A stretch of DNA of 64,000 nucleotides from Nothopassalora personata (GCA_033816765.1 CM066290.1:3472001-3536000); one strand, 5' to 3'; counted from the stretch's first letter, positions 45,874 through 56,413 are shown. Numbers and translations are program-made. Notes: a model not told the origin generated them from the sequence alone.

Positions 45874-46187
45874 GTAGTACTTCTAAGATCTTATACCTTT
45901 AATACTCCTACTATTCTTATTAGTAGTATACTAGTATCTATAAATTGCTAAGCTTAACTATAGTGCTAGCACATTAATATTATAGTTATGCTCCTCTTAA
46001 ATATAGCACTACCTCTATAATGTTATAGCTTATATAGAGTTCTAGCTATTATATAACTTCTAATAGACGTAATAGCTTACTAGATTATACTAATATACTT
46101 AAGGCAATATAATACTAAAGCAGGAAAAAAATAAGACTTAGATAGAAGGTTTTTACGCTATTAGGGATATAGTGCTACCTAAGAAAC
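45874..46187. other. AT-rich, RIP-like remnant inside the right framing repeat
   Basis: About 310 bp, rich in TA and without a readable frame. With 9786-9990 it is what remains of the older sequence that hosts E1. It ends in AAGAAAC, which matches the inner continuation of the framing repeat. Confidence 0.45.
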
Positions 46188-46227
46188 AGTGGGTACGAAT
46201 AAAAGGCATCTATAAGTTAATCACTGC
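46188..46227 (-). repeat. Right arm of the 40-bp inverted repeat framing the transposon block
   Basis: Reverse complement of 8403-8442 with one T/C difference. Base composition changes sharply at 46228: CA/TG dinucleotides return, as in the host DNA left of 8403. Confidence 0.8.
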
Positions 46228-47992
46228 TATGTCGTGCCGCAAACTCAATCGTCGCCCTTAACGCACTTCATTACTCCTTTGAACGACTTTCTTTGTTGGC
46301 GATATACATACACTACCGGCACACCTCTAGACAGCAGGTGTGCCAGCATATATCACCGCATCGTCACTCAATCGAGAGGTTGACTCTACTGCCAAGTGCC
46401 ACGCCAGCAAGACCCGAGGCAAAAGTGATAGATCTATAACTCCAAGCAGACTGCCTGCCAGATTTGCATGTGAAAATGCTGGTGCAGCATTGGCTCCCAT
46501 GACATCGCCGTCTTGTCGGGCACGCGAAGAGTGCTCGACAACTAATGACTACGTCTCGCGGCCATGGACCACAGGACGAACGGCAGTGCATGTGAAAGCG
46601 ACTGCCAGTCTTCATACCCTCCCCAGCCGGCGAGGGGACCTTTTAACTTCCCGCTGCTGCGTCCTCGCTACACATCATAACTGATCAGAGATTGCATGAT
46701 AGACTCGAACTCCGACCTAGGGACAATGTGCTGTGCAAGATACGTCGCGTTGCTCGTATGCTGTACAGCAATCAGCGTCACTGATTCGACTCGGAAAGGG
46801 CTCCGCTTCTGCTACGCTTAGTTTGCCAAGACTAGCATTGCCTTTGCATAGAAGCGGACTCCACGGACTGTCTATGCTCTGCCTGGTCGAATTATGCCAC
46901 GGCTGTGGGTCAGGACAGAATCTACGATACTGTGAGTGGCTATGGAAGATGGCACTTCGTAGGTCAGGAGGTAGCGCTGCGCATTGCTCCAGCGGTAGGA
47001 CTGCATCAGATCAACAATGCTGTTGCCTCGCTGTGGGCGCTCTCAGGTCTAGTGCGTGCCACCCAAAGGAATCAATATGAGAGGCAAGGGACATAAAAGG
47101 TCACATCATCCGGACAAGAATGCAGTATCGATCAGTTCCAGCTTCCTGCAATATCCAACAACATATTGACACGAGGGTCAATCGCCCTACATGCCTCCAG
47201 CCTCATGGCTCTCACGCACGCCTATCCAAGCTCCGTCGAGGAAGGCGTATGGCTCGAGCCAACAGATAGCGACGGTATCGCAACATTCGACAACAAAACA
47301 ATCTCTCAGCTAATATATGTTCAGTCCGCGGCCCATATCCCATGATGAACACCCTCCCAACCATGGCTTTCTTTCTCCGATGGCAAAAACCTCACCAAAG
47401 ACCGCGTACTTCACGGCCTGGACGCCGGCCTCAACTTTGACCCTGTACTGAGCAAAATAATGTTCCAACAATCATGTCTTGAAATACACTGTTCCCCAGA
47501 GCACGTAATCCTGGACAAGTCCCATCATCGACAGGAATATGACGGCCAACAGCCAGGTCGTCAGGCACTTACAGAGCAAGGCGCGTAGTTCGGAGTATCG
47601 ACTCAGCCATAGCACTGAGATTCGCAGGCTGTTACGGTGGAAAGAAGGCTTGTGGAGTACTTCTTTCGTGGGCCATCGAATGTCAAACCGGGCGGTTAGA
47701 CAGATTGCTAACATTGTCCGGTAGAGAATGAACGACTTCCGGCTAAGCTGGGCTGGAAGCGGACCAACGGCACTGTATTCGAAGCTGTGCGAAATCTTTA
47801 GCAAAGCTGCCAGTCTGACCACCGAAGAGGACTCGGATGAAGACTCCACACACAATGAACCGACTAAGAGAACGCCAGACCTGCACGCGGGGACCTTCTA
47901 GATCAGATCGCTGATCAAGGTCTCCTCAATCACTACCGTAACCTTCATGTATACCAATCCACCAGTCCACCCTCCTCTCACCCTCCCTCTCC
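46228..47992. other. 1.77 kb without a supported gene
   Basis: Composition is host-like. Frames of 60-127 codons exist on both strands: 46340-46684 and 46905-47096 on plus, 47472-47855 on minus. A plus-strand stretch near 46.9-47.09 kb (YDTVSGYGRWHFVGQEVALR) and one at 47.2-47.34 kb (AYPSSVEEGVWLEPTDSDG) look protein-like but end quickly and match no family I know. A decayed gene is possible. The last 350 bp will hold the 3' end of the secreted-protein gene. Confidence 0.35.
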
Positions 47993-48641
47993 TCAATCCT
48001 CAAAATCATTCCTCGGCCTCTCACAAACCTCATCCCCATACGGATACGCCACGCCATAACTCGACTCGAACTCCGCATCCAGCCCCTGAACATTACACAC
48101 AGTCCTCACAGAAGAGGAGACCGGGCACTCGTACGCCGCTGTCTCCCCATCCTTGAAAGGTACAATAACCTCATTCAGCACGCTGTTCTTGTACGTAAAG
48201 TACTCCCGCACTTCCAGAATCCAGTTGTGAGCATCCTTGTCCGGGCCCGGGATGACACGGGCGTAGTAAGGGGAGTCGCCGGAATCGTAGGCGGGGTTGA
48301 AGCAGGGAGTTAGACAGGTTGGGGGATTGCAGCCGGTCCTGGGAGGGGTGTGAGTAGTCCATATCACCATGAATGCAGATTCAGAATAGTGGTAGGAAGG
48401 AAGGGTTGTATCCATCGACGTACCATTCAACCAAGCAGATTGACGGCATATTCCCGCCTTGCTCGTAGACTGCATTTGGGTTTGAGACTGTGAAGTTCAC
48501 GTAGTGGGCTTCGCCGGATTGAGGGTAGTTGGAGTCTTGCACAGTGAGGTCGGAGATGTGGAAGAAAGTTGCCGGGGCGCGGGATTCGATTGAGAGCGCG
48601 GAGGCTGCTGTTGCGAGGGAGAGCAGAGCGGTGGTCAGCAT
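47993..48641 (-). CDS. Small secreted cysteine-containing protein
   Basis: Exons 48641-48424 and 48338-47993, with an 85-bp GT-AG intron, give 187 residues. The N-terminus MLTTALLSLATAASALS is a good signal peptide. The mature protein has seven Cys (one in SICLVEW, a cluster TGCNPPTCLTPC made by the splice, then YEC, TVC and EVC), two possible N-glycosylation sites including NFT, and no transmembrane segment. I chose the ATG at 48641 because it starts the signal peptide; an in-frame ATG lies 31 codons upstream. No domain is recognised. Size, secretion and Cys content fit an effector-like or cell-surface protein, but that is inference. Confidence 0.72.
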
Positions 48642-49140
48642 GATGGGCAAGGCAAGCTGCTCAGCTTTCTTGGAGTTCTGGCTTGCTGTGTATTGCCATC
48701 CGAAAATGGGTTGCAAGCTCATTATAAGTATCAACGCCAGGCAACGGAACTTCCAGAAGCAAAGTCTCGTTCTGCAAGGGCAGCGATCCTTCGGTCAAGC
48801 CGTACCTGCATTGGGACGCATGAGTTCAGCCGCACGGTTGAGTACGATCTTTTGTGCTACGTGAGATGTCTTGGCTGCCATTTGTGTTACGGATCCGTGC
48901 TCGTGCGTATACGCTTCCGGCCAAACGAACCTTGCGAGCGGGACCAAGGTGTTAGCTAGATATTACTTCATGTGTCTCATGACTAGAAAGGAACGTGGGT
49001 CTCATGTCACCTCAAGTTTGGGTGTTCTGAACAAATTGGGTGGTGGACATCGTCAGAATATGTACAACGAGATCGCCCATCATGACTTCTTAAAATCCAG
49101 CCCAACGCCAAGGCTAAAGTGACATACCCTCGTCGCGATT
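48642..49140. other. Intergenic: promoter of the secreted-protein gene, 3' end of the coiled-coil gene
   Basis: About 500 bp with overlapping short frames and no recognisable feature. Both neighbours are on the minus strand. Confidence 0.45.
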
Positions 49141-52100
49141 CTATGACCCTTGCTGCGATTGTTTCGTCGTAGGCGGCTGGTAATAAATCATCCCACTAGA
49201 CAACTTCGTACTCCTGCTCCGTCTACTACTAGTACTGGAAGGACTCGGTCCCGTGGGTACAGCAGGCTGCTTTGCTGCCTCCTCCTGCTTCGCTTCGGCT
49301 GGTTCAGGAGTAGTAGCCGACCCATTCACGCCATTCCGCGAAACAGGTCTTCCATTGCTAGACCCAGGTCTCTGGAAAAGAATCAGTCTATGTCCATCGT
49401 TCGACATGCGATCTCTGACTCTTCGTAAGAAGCCAGGCCTAGTCGCTCTCTCCATCGAATTCGGTCCAGACTCTTTTTTTCGAATCGCCTCACGTTCCAC
49501 TTCTGTCGGTGTGATGCCGAGAGTCTCCGCGGCTTTCTCGAGACCTCGTTTCGTGGGCGTCTTACGCGGTGATGAAAGAGGCTCGGCGAAGACCCGTTGC
49601 TGTTCTTGTACATCGGGAGGGTTCATGGTCCGAAGGAGAGACTCGGTCACTACGGGGGAGTACTTTCCACGGCCTTGGTAGGGCTGAGACGTAGAGTGTG
49701 GGGTATCTCTGCCGCCGGGGTAGAGGACCTTGGGGACTGCGGGTGGTTCAGGCGACTCGCGGCGGGAAGAGTGGGCATGTCTGGGAACGGAAGAAGATCG
49801 CGGAATAGAAGTCGAAGTTCTGGGGTGGCTTGTCCAGCGCTCCATGCCCGGTCGTCCCGAGTCACGGGCAGTCTTGGGACGGGTCGATGCATCTTGATCA
49901 GGTGGATGTTGAGCCAGCCCGTTCTGTGGTGTAGTGCTTTGCTCGGGTTCTCGGCCTCTCTGAGTTCTCACTGCCACTGGACTTTCAGAGAAGCTCCGGT
50001 ACTTATCTGCCTCAAGCCTCACACTCTGCGTACGTAGGTCACCAAGGTCCCGCTCGAACTTCCATGGGTCAACTGATAGGTCACCTTCCAGATTGCTCTG
50101 ATTGTCCAGAAGCTGAGCGACCTTCTTATCGTACTCCTCGGTCAGAGCATGATACTCTTCAGCATGCCTAAGCGCAATTTGGGACTTCCGATTAGCGATT
50201 CGCTTGTTGTAATCCTGCACCAATCTTTCCTCTGCAGTGCGTAGAGCTACAGCATCGCTCACAGGCAGACTTGTCAATACGGCAATTTGCTCGCTTGGGT
50301 CATCTCTGTCGGCGCCGTACCTGGCAACGAGCTGTTTACGATCTTTCGCGAAAGCAGCGGTTTGCTTGGACGTTACCATTTGCTCCATGCGCTGTTTGTC
50401 CAAGGCAAGATCGTCGAGCTTCGACTTGTAATCGGCCGCCAGCTCATCCTTGACTCGCTGTAACTCGCCCACGTGCTCCTGAATCTTCTGTGCAAACAGG
50501 GTCTCATTGGCAGTGATGACACTGCCAAGCTCTGAAAGCTCAGTCTTAGCATTGTGCAGGTAGTCTTCGAAAGAGCGTGCCTTCCACGCCATGTCGATCT
50601 CGTCTTTGGCTTGCCTCTGACCTGGACTCATTAGCGTGACCGGCCGGATGCTCTCACGACGACTGGCTTTCATATCCTGACACGAGGCCAGATCAATCTT
50701 CGGCTCTTCGGAGACGAAACTCTCGGTCTGGATGACTGCATCTCGGGTCTTTCTGGTCGTACCCAAGCGTTGTGCATGCAAAATCTCGAGCTCTTGAACA
50801 AGGAAGTCATTCTGCCTCATGAGGTCGTTCTTCTCTTCCAGGCGCTGTTGCAACATAAGTTGCAACGTGGAGCGATCCTCTTCCAGGGCACTAAGCTGAG
50901 ATTTGGCAGTAATAAATTCCTCGCTGGTATTCTTTGTCTTGGGCGTAGTCGTGCCGTTGGAAAGCCTGCTCTGCAGTTCACGCAGCGAATCTTGCACCTG
51001 GCGCAATTGCGTGTTAAGATCGGTCTTTTCTTGTTGTAGCGCCGCAATATCCTCCTCTGAGGACAGCTTGGCTTCTGCGACACGCTTCTCGGCTTGGGAG
51101 ACTTGCTGCCGCAGCCTAGCGACAGAACGTTCGGCTTCTGCTTGACCTAGCAAAGTAGCATCGAGTCTAGCCTGAAGTGCATCAACCTCATGTTTGTGAG
51201 AGTCTTCCTTGGTTGTAATTTCTGAGTGTCGCTGCGTGTCAAGACTCGTCTGCAGGGCACCCAACGTAGTCTGATGCTCGGTCTTTAGTCGAACCAGTTC
51301 GCCCTGGCGAGACTCAAGTGCGGCTGACAAGTCTCGCTCCGCCGCGATGCGTGCCTGTATGAGAGCTGCTTGATGCTCTTCCCGATGGCTTTTCTCCAGC
51401 TCCGTCAACTGAGCCGCCGTTTGCTGCTGGGCCATCTTGCGGATCTGCGCCACCGCGTCCTGATGCCGTTTCTTGAGGGTCTTAACTTCAGCTGCTCCAC
51501 CATGTCGAGCTGTATCGACCGCAGATTCAAGCGCAGCTCTGTGCTGATGTTCAGCCAGCGCGATTTGTTCCTTAGCTTCCGCCGTCGCGTGCGCGGCGGC
51601 CTTCTGGATTGCTTCCCCATGTTGCGTCTCAAGTTGCTGAAGCTTCGTAGCAGTAGCATCATCACTTCTCTGGGCAAGGTCTGCAAGCGACCTGCCATGT
51701 TCTTCCTTCAAAACATTCAGCTTCGCCGCCCAGGTGGCTTCCTGAGCAGCTAATGCCTGCTCGTGGCTGGCCAGGGCCTTTTCAAGCTGAACGTCAAGGT
51801 TCGACTGTAGCTCAGCTTCTTTCGTTTCATGTAGTGCCTTTGAGATTCTCAGATCTTTGTCAAGCTGCTGCTTCAGGGATTCCAAGGCCCATTCATGATC
51901 TTGCTTGATGGCATCGATATCCGCATCCTTTGCTTCATCTCCTTGTTCGCGGATCTCTAGTTCATGCTGATGCTCCTGGCGCACCCGCTCGAGTTCACCT
52001 GCTGCTGACTCACGCAACTCTTTATGCTTTACGTCGATGCTGTCGAGCTCCATTCGATGTGCTTGCTGCGAAGCTGAGTAGCGTTGCTGTGACTCTTCGA

Positions 52101-54894
52101 CAGCACGCGAGTGTTGAAGTTGCTGCTCTTTAATAGCCTTGGCATGGTCGTCTACGAGCGTCGAGAGACGGGCATCATGGCTAGTCTGCAGTTCACGAAT
52201 GTATTTCTGGGCTTCTGATTCCGCATACTCCATTTCTGTCGTATGCCGTGATTTCAGTTGTTCCACTTCGACATTATGTTCGCGTTTGGAGTGATCCAGG
52301 GCTTCAGCTCGCTCTTGCGCCAACTGCTCTTGCGTCGAGACTAGTTCGCGCTGTTTGGCAAGATCATGTTCCAACTGGGTATGACGATTTGCTGCTTCCT
52401 GCCGGATATTCTCAAGCACACTGTCATGATCCGATTTGAGCTGCTTAATCTCTCGCTTGTGCTCGTCCCCGAGCTTCTGAATTTGGGCTGTGGTGGCCTC
52501 CTGAGCGTGCTTCAGAGCATTGACTTTGTCTTGCTCTGCTGCCACTCTGATGACTTTCAAAGCTTCCGCGTGCTCCTCTTTCAAGCGAGCAGTCTCCGTT
52601 GCATGCTGATGGTTCAATGATTGCAGAGTATTGTCGTTCTCCATCTTAGCTTTGTCAAGCGCTTGTTGATGAGTCTTGTTGAGCTCTGCTATTTTTTGAA
52701 CGCTCTCTCCGCTGGAGCTTGCCGCTGTTTCTTTGAAGTCGAGACGAAGCTGGTCAACTTCTGTGGCATGTGCTGACTTCAACTCTTCCGTTCGCTTGGC
52801 GTAGCTCTCCTCCAGCTGCTCAAGTTCTAACGCATGTGCTTTCGCAGCAGATTGCAAGCTGTGCTCTTTCGAGGCCAGCTCCTTCGCCAAAGTCGTCGTC
52901 TTGTGCTCCAGAGATTTTATCTTCTCGTCACTGACTTTTCGCAAAGAGTCCAGATCTGATCTCGCAACGTTCAGCTCTGATTCCTTCGAAGCAACCTGCG
53001 CTTCAAGAGCTTTGGTGCGCTCCTGCAGTTGTTCTGCATTCTCACTAGCCGTCTCCAGCTGCGCCTTTGTCTGCTTCAAGTCTGCCTCGAGTTCTGCCAC
53101 GCGCGAACGATGGGACGCTTCGCTTGCCGCGACCTTGGCCGAAGAATCCTCTGCATTCTGAGTCTGCACCTTTAGCAGTTCTTGTAACTCACTAATCTTC
53201 GTAGTGGCTTTCAATTCGGCATTCTGAGTCTTTTGCTTGACGCCGTCTAATTCGTCTACGGCGGCCTTCAATGTCCTGTTGTGTTCCGATCGTAAAGCTT
53301 CCAGCTCTGCTTTGCGGTTTTCCTCAGCCGCCGCGACTTTGGTCTTCCGTTCAGTCAATTCTGCATTGAGTGCTTCGAGTTGATCACTGTTCGTCTTCTG
53401 GAGATCCTTGCGTACTCTATCATGGTCTGTCTTTAACTTCAATACTTCGTCGGCGTGAATGCTTCGAAGTGTTGCTATCTCATCTTGTTGAGTAGCTCTC
53501 AATTTCTCCAGGGAGCTTCGCCACTGTGATTTGATATCTTCAATTTGCTTGTTCTTCGCAGCGCTTGCAGCTTGCAATTCAGCAGCATGAGAAGATCTCG
53601 CCTCGTCAAGCGTCTGCTGCGCCTGTTCGACTTCCGCTGCGTGACTGGCTTGCAAAGTCTGAATAGTTTGATCATGTTGACGCCTCAAGTCTTCGATCTG
53701 CTGTTTGTTCGATTTGGCGAGCCGATCCTGAGCGTTCAGTGCCACTTCAAGCTTTGCTTGATAGTCCTCGAGCTGCTTTTCAAGCTTCTCGGAATGTGCC
53801 TGCTTCTTATCATGATCATTCCTGAGCAGCTCAAGCTCTTTCGAGCTATCATCGCCTGCCTCTGTAGCTCTCGATAGAAGGTGATTGTGATCGTTGACCT
53901 GGTCATTAAGCGAATTGTAGTGTGTCTCATACTCCCTTTGCGATCTTGCAGACTGAGCTTCTGCCTTTTCGAGCTTCTCCTGCAATGCCCTGCTGCCTGA
54001 CTGAAGTTCTTCGACTTCTGCAGATTTTTCATTGTTCATGACGTTCAATTTCTGGATCTCTTCGTTGAGCTCCTTCTCTCGCATCTCGTGCTGAGAGCCC
54101 AGCCGCTTCACCTGTTCAGCGGCTTTGCGACTCTCTTCCTCCAGCTGGGACGCCCGAGCACTGCTGAGCTTCAGAGATGTCTCCGCCTTGGCCTTGAAGT
54201 CCTGCAGTCCTGAGCTTTGCTGCCGAATATCGTTGTAAGAGCTGAGTGTCTCCTTATTCTCGTCTCTTAGCCGCTTAAGCTGCGCCTCGTTGTCCTGTAG
54301 AGTTCTCTGTAATGTTTCTAGCTGGTCTTTGTAGCCCTTCAATACACTCTCCAAACTTTCTTTCTCACTCGTGAGTCTATCAACCCTGGCCTCGGCGTTC
54401 TCCAAGAGTAGCTCTTCATTCTGCTTCACGATATTGATCTCCTCGCGAGCGCGCTCCAGCTCCTCCTCCCGCTCATCGGGAACATCATCGACCTCAGCTT
54501 CCGACTCCGACGCATCGGGATCTACTTCGATCGCTTGTTGCTGCTGTTGCTGTTGCTGTTGTCGTGGTTGTTGTTGCTGTTGCTGCTGCTGCTGCTGCTG
54601 CTGCTCTTCCTTTATTCGCTTCTTAAGCTGATCCAGCTCATGACAGATATGGTCCAGGGTGACAGGCGTAGAGACACTTCGCTGGCGAAAGATCTGAGCC
54701 GTGATGCTCTGCGGCGGAGAGGAGACATTCTGAGATCGTTTGATCAAATGCTTAATGTGATCGACCTCTCGCGCGAGCGTCCTAGTAGACGATGCGGTAT
54801 CCGGTCGCTCAGTCGCATCGGAGGCATGACTCTGTGCGCGACTCGATGGACGAGACCCATAGCTGTTGAAGTGTAGTGGCAGGATGTCGGCCAT
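49141..54894 (-). CDS. Very long coiled-coil protein, about 1917 residues
   Basis: One open frame without introns. The first ATG is at 54894 (MADILPLHFNSYGSRPSS); the frame is open upstream but has no earlier ATG. Residues about 98-120 are a glutamine run broken by Pro-Arg. From about 125 to about 1650 the protein is almost continuous heptad sequence rich in Glu, Gln, Lys, Ala and Leu, full of HxxEL(E/Q)xL-type turns and with no globular domain visible. The last 270 residues are disordered and basic, rich in Ser, Pro, Arg and Thr. Such proteins serve as scaffolds or tethers (spindle pole, cytoskeletal, Golgi or septal); which applies here cannot be told. The database label 'M protein repeat' sometimes given to such genes carries no functional meaning. 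Confidence 0.85.
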   Translation of the reverse strand: MADILPLHFNSYGSRPSSRAQSHASDATERPDTASSTRTLAREVDHIKHLIKRSQNVSSPPQSITAQIFRQRSVSTPVTLDHICHELDQLKKRIKEEQQQQQQQQQQQQPRQQQQQQQQQAIEVDPDASESEAEVDDVPDEREEELERAREEINIVKQNEELLLENAEARVDRLTSEKESLESVLKGYKDQLETLQRTLQDNEAQLKRLRDENKETLSSYNDIRQQSSGLQDFKAKAETSLKLSSARASQLEEESRKAAEQVKRLGSQHEMREKELNEEIQKLNVMNNEKSAEVEELQSGSRALQEKLEKAEAQSARSQREYETHYNSLNDQVNDHNHLLSRATEAGDDSSKELELLRNDHDKKQAHSEKLEKQLEDYQAKLEVALNAQDRLAKSNKQQIEDLRRQHDQTIQTLQASHAAEVEQAQQTLDEARSSHAAELQAASAAKNKQIEDIKSQWRSSLEKLRATQQDEIATLRSIHADEVLKLKTDHDRVRKDLQKTNSDQLEALNAELTERKTKVAAAEENRKAELEALRSEHNRTLKAAVDELDGVKQKTQNAELKATTKISELQELLKVQTQNAEDSSAKVAASEASHRSRVAELEADLKQTKAQLETASENAEQLQERTKALEAQVASKESELNVARSDLDSLRKVSDEKIKSLEHKTTTLAKELASKEHSLQSAAKAHALELEQLEESYAKRTEELKSAHATEVDQLRLDFKETAASSSGESVQKIAELNKTHQQALDKAKMENDNTLQSLNHQHATETARLKEEHAEALKVIRVAAEQDKVNALKHAQEATTAQIQKLGDEHKREIKQLKSDHDSVLENIRQEAANRHTQLEHDLAKQRELVSTQEQLAQERAEALDHSKREHNVEVEQLKSRHTTEMEYAESEAQKYIRELQTSHDARLSTLVDDHAKAIKEQQLQHSRAVEESQQRYSASQQAHRMELDSIDVKHKELRESAAGELERVRQEHQHELEIREQGDEAKDADIDAIKQDHEWALESLKQQLDKDLRISKALHETKEAELQSNLDVQLEKALASHEQALAAQEATWAAKLNVLKEEHGRSLADLAQRSDDATATKLQQLETQHGEAIQKAAAHATAEAKEQIALAEHQHRAALESAVDTARHGGAAEVKTLKKRHQDAVAQIRKMAQQQTAAQLTELEKSHREEHQAALIQARIAAERDLSAALESRQGELVRLKTEHQTTLGALQTSLDTQRHSEITTKEDSHKHEVDALQARLDATLLGQAEAERSVARLRQQVSQAEKRVAEAKLSSEEDIAALQQEKTDLNTQLRQVQDSLRELQSRLSNGTTTPKTKNTSEEFITAKSQLSALEEDRSTLQLMLQQRLEEKNDLMRQNDFLVQELEILHAQRLGTTRKTRDAVIQTESFVSEEPKIDLASCQDMKASRRESIRPVTLMSPGQRQAKDEIDMAWKARSFEDYLHNAKTELSELGSVITANETLFAQKIQEHVGELQRVKDELAADYKSKLDDLALDKQRMEQMVTSKQTAAFAKDRKQLVARYGADRDDPSEQIAVLTSLPVSDAVALRTAEERLVQDYNKRIANRKSQIALRHAEEYHALTEEYDKKVAQLLDNQSNLEGDLSVDPWKFERDLGDLRTQSVRLEADKYRSFSESPVAVRTQRGREPEQSTTPQNGLAQHPPDQDASTRPKTARDSGRPGMERWTSHPRTSTSIPRSSSVPRHAHSSRRESPEPPAVPKVLYPGGRDTPHSTSQPYQGRGKYSPVVTESLLRTMNPPDVQEQQRVFAEPLSSPRKTPTKRGLEKAAETLGITPTEVEREAIRKKESGPNSMERATRPGFLRRVRDRMSNDGHRLILFQRPGSSNGRPVSRNGVNGSATTPEPAEAKQEEAAKQPAVPTGPSPSSTSSRRSRSTKLSSGMIYYQPPTTKQSQQGS

Positions 54895-55458
54895 CGTCGC
54901 GGCGCCCAAAATTACCTGCTAGACCGAAGGGCGTGTGCCATGCTGGGGTTTCGGGAGAAGCGCTCGACCGGCTGGCGGTGTGTCCTAGAAGATTAGATGG
55001 AGAGAGTTGACCGGTCCCTGAGTGATTTGCGGCGCCGAGGCAGAAATGGCTGGACAATCGTATGATGCACTCCCTCCCCCAAACAAAAGTGTGGAATGAA
55101 GCTGTATAAATAAGAACGGGACCTGCCCGGTATGTATGTGTGAGTCTATAGATGTGGTGTGGTGTTTCGTGGTCTGCGGGCACTGTGAAAAGCTTCCGGA
55201 GCTGCCCACGTTGATGACGCTTACTAGAGCTATAGCGACATGGATCTCCTGGAAGAGGCTCCGACGATGCCAAGTCGATCTCATGTCTCACATTCCCTGC
55301 CGCCACACTCGATTACACCAACATGATTGGTCTCACAACAGCACCGCTACCAGCTCATCAAGTGAATAGGCCTGGACAAGAACAGAAAGACCTGCCCAAA
55401 GCGTGCAAAGCTGCTGTACACGCTTCGCTATGACTATTCCGACTCAACCCTCCCCACC
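54895..55458. promoter_or_regulatory. Divergent intergenic region
   Basis: About 560 bp between the minus-strand coiled-coil gene and the plus-strand Ccc1-like pseudogene. It probably contains the coiled-coil gene promoter. No specific site was recognised. Confidence 0.4.
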
Positions 55459-56373
55459 ATGAGAGAACGCTACAGCGCCGACATATCACCTTACGATCCG
55501 TCGTCTCCCGCTCCCAACAACCAACACGCTCAAAGAAGCCACACCGGAGATATTGCACAAGCTCAGCATCCAGCTCCAAAGAACGCTGCTCAAGCGACAT
55601 CGACTCTTGAGCCAGCACTCTCTTCACACACGAAGATGAAAAGCACATCAACACCACTCCATCATCTGCCCGCATCGACCGACGCCTCATATCCGACGCC
55701 ACAATCGGCCTCTCCGACGGCCTAACAGTCCCCTTCGCCCTCACAGCAAGCCTCTCAAAGCTCGGCCGCACTCGCGTAGTAGTCTTCGCCGGCCGAGCAG
55801 AACTCACAGCAGGAGCAATCTCAATACGTCTAGGCGGCTACCTCGCAGCCAAATGTGAAGAAGAATCCTACAACGCGACCCCAAACGACACCCGTAAGGA
55901 AGAAGCACACGGTACCTCCGTCGATGCCGTAACTTCGATAAGGGGTATCTTCGGACCCTACGATCTCCTCCAGCACTCTCCGAGGATCTGACATATCATA
56001 TCAGCAAATCTCCGAATTTGGTGCATTTTCTTATGCACTTCCAACACAATACTCCTGAGCCAGCAGCGACGAGGGCGGTGACGAGTGGGGCGACGGTAGC
56101 GTGTGGATATTTTCTCGGAGGTCTGCTTCCTTTGCTGCCATACTTTATGATAGGACAGGATGAAGTAATGCTCGCGCTATGGTGGCCTTTCGTCTTCATG
56201 GCCGTAAGTCTGCTTGCTTTCGGCTATGGCAAGACATCGTTCGTCTCTGGGTAGAGTGGATCGGAGAAAGTTGGGCGGGGACCAGGGCAGGCGTACAGAT
56301 GATGTTAGTGGGAGGAGCGGCGGCCACGTGTGCGATGAGTCTAGTGAGAGTTTTTGACTCGCTAGGGCCGTAA
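55459..56373 (+). pseudogene. Ccc1/VIT1-family vacuolar iron/manganese transporter, frameshifted
   Basis: Family blocks appear in order but in different frames: ISDATIGLSDGLTVPFALT (TM1), AELTAGAISIRLGGYLAAK with EEESY after it (TM2 and the metal-binding loop), then IFGPYDL; then in a second frame HISKSPNLVHFLMHFQHN and CGYFLGGLLPLLPYFMIG (TM3) and FGYGKTSFV (TM4); then in a third frame GTRAGVQMMLVGGAAA (TM5). The shifts near 55.97 kb and 56.25 kb each look like loss of one base; a third shift lies near 55.64 kb. GT-AG introns do not repair them without removing conserved residues. The intact family imports iron or manganese into the vacuole. Neighbouring genes have intact long frames, so base-calling error is less likely than real decay. 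Confidence 0.78.
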
Positions 56374-56413
56374 TTCAATGCCAGTTCTAGGTTGCCATTC
56401 GAGATGCCGGTCC

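Noticed and set aside
46340..47855. Several frames of 60-127 codons right of the transposon block
   Set aside because: No start context, intron pattern or conserved motif singles out any of them, and they contradict one another in strand.
55358..55807. A 149-codon minus-strand frame over the Ccc1-like region
   Set aside because: It is antisense to clear family sequence on the plus strand and has no motif of its own.
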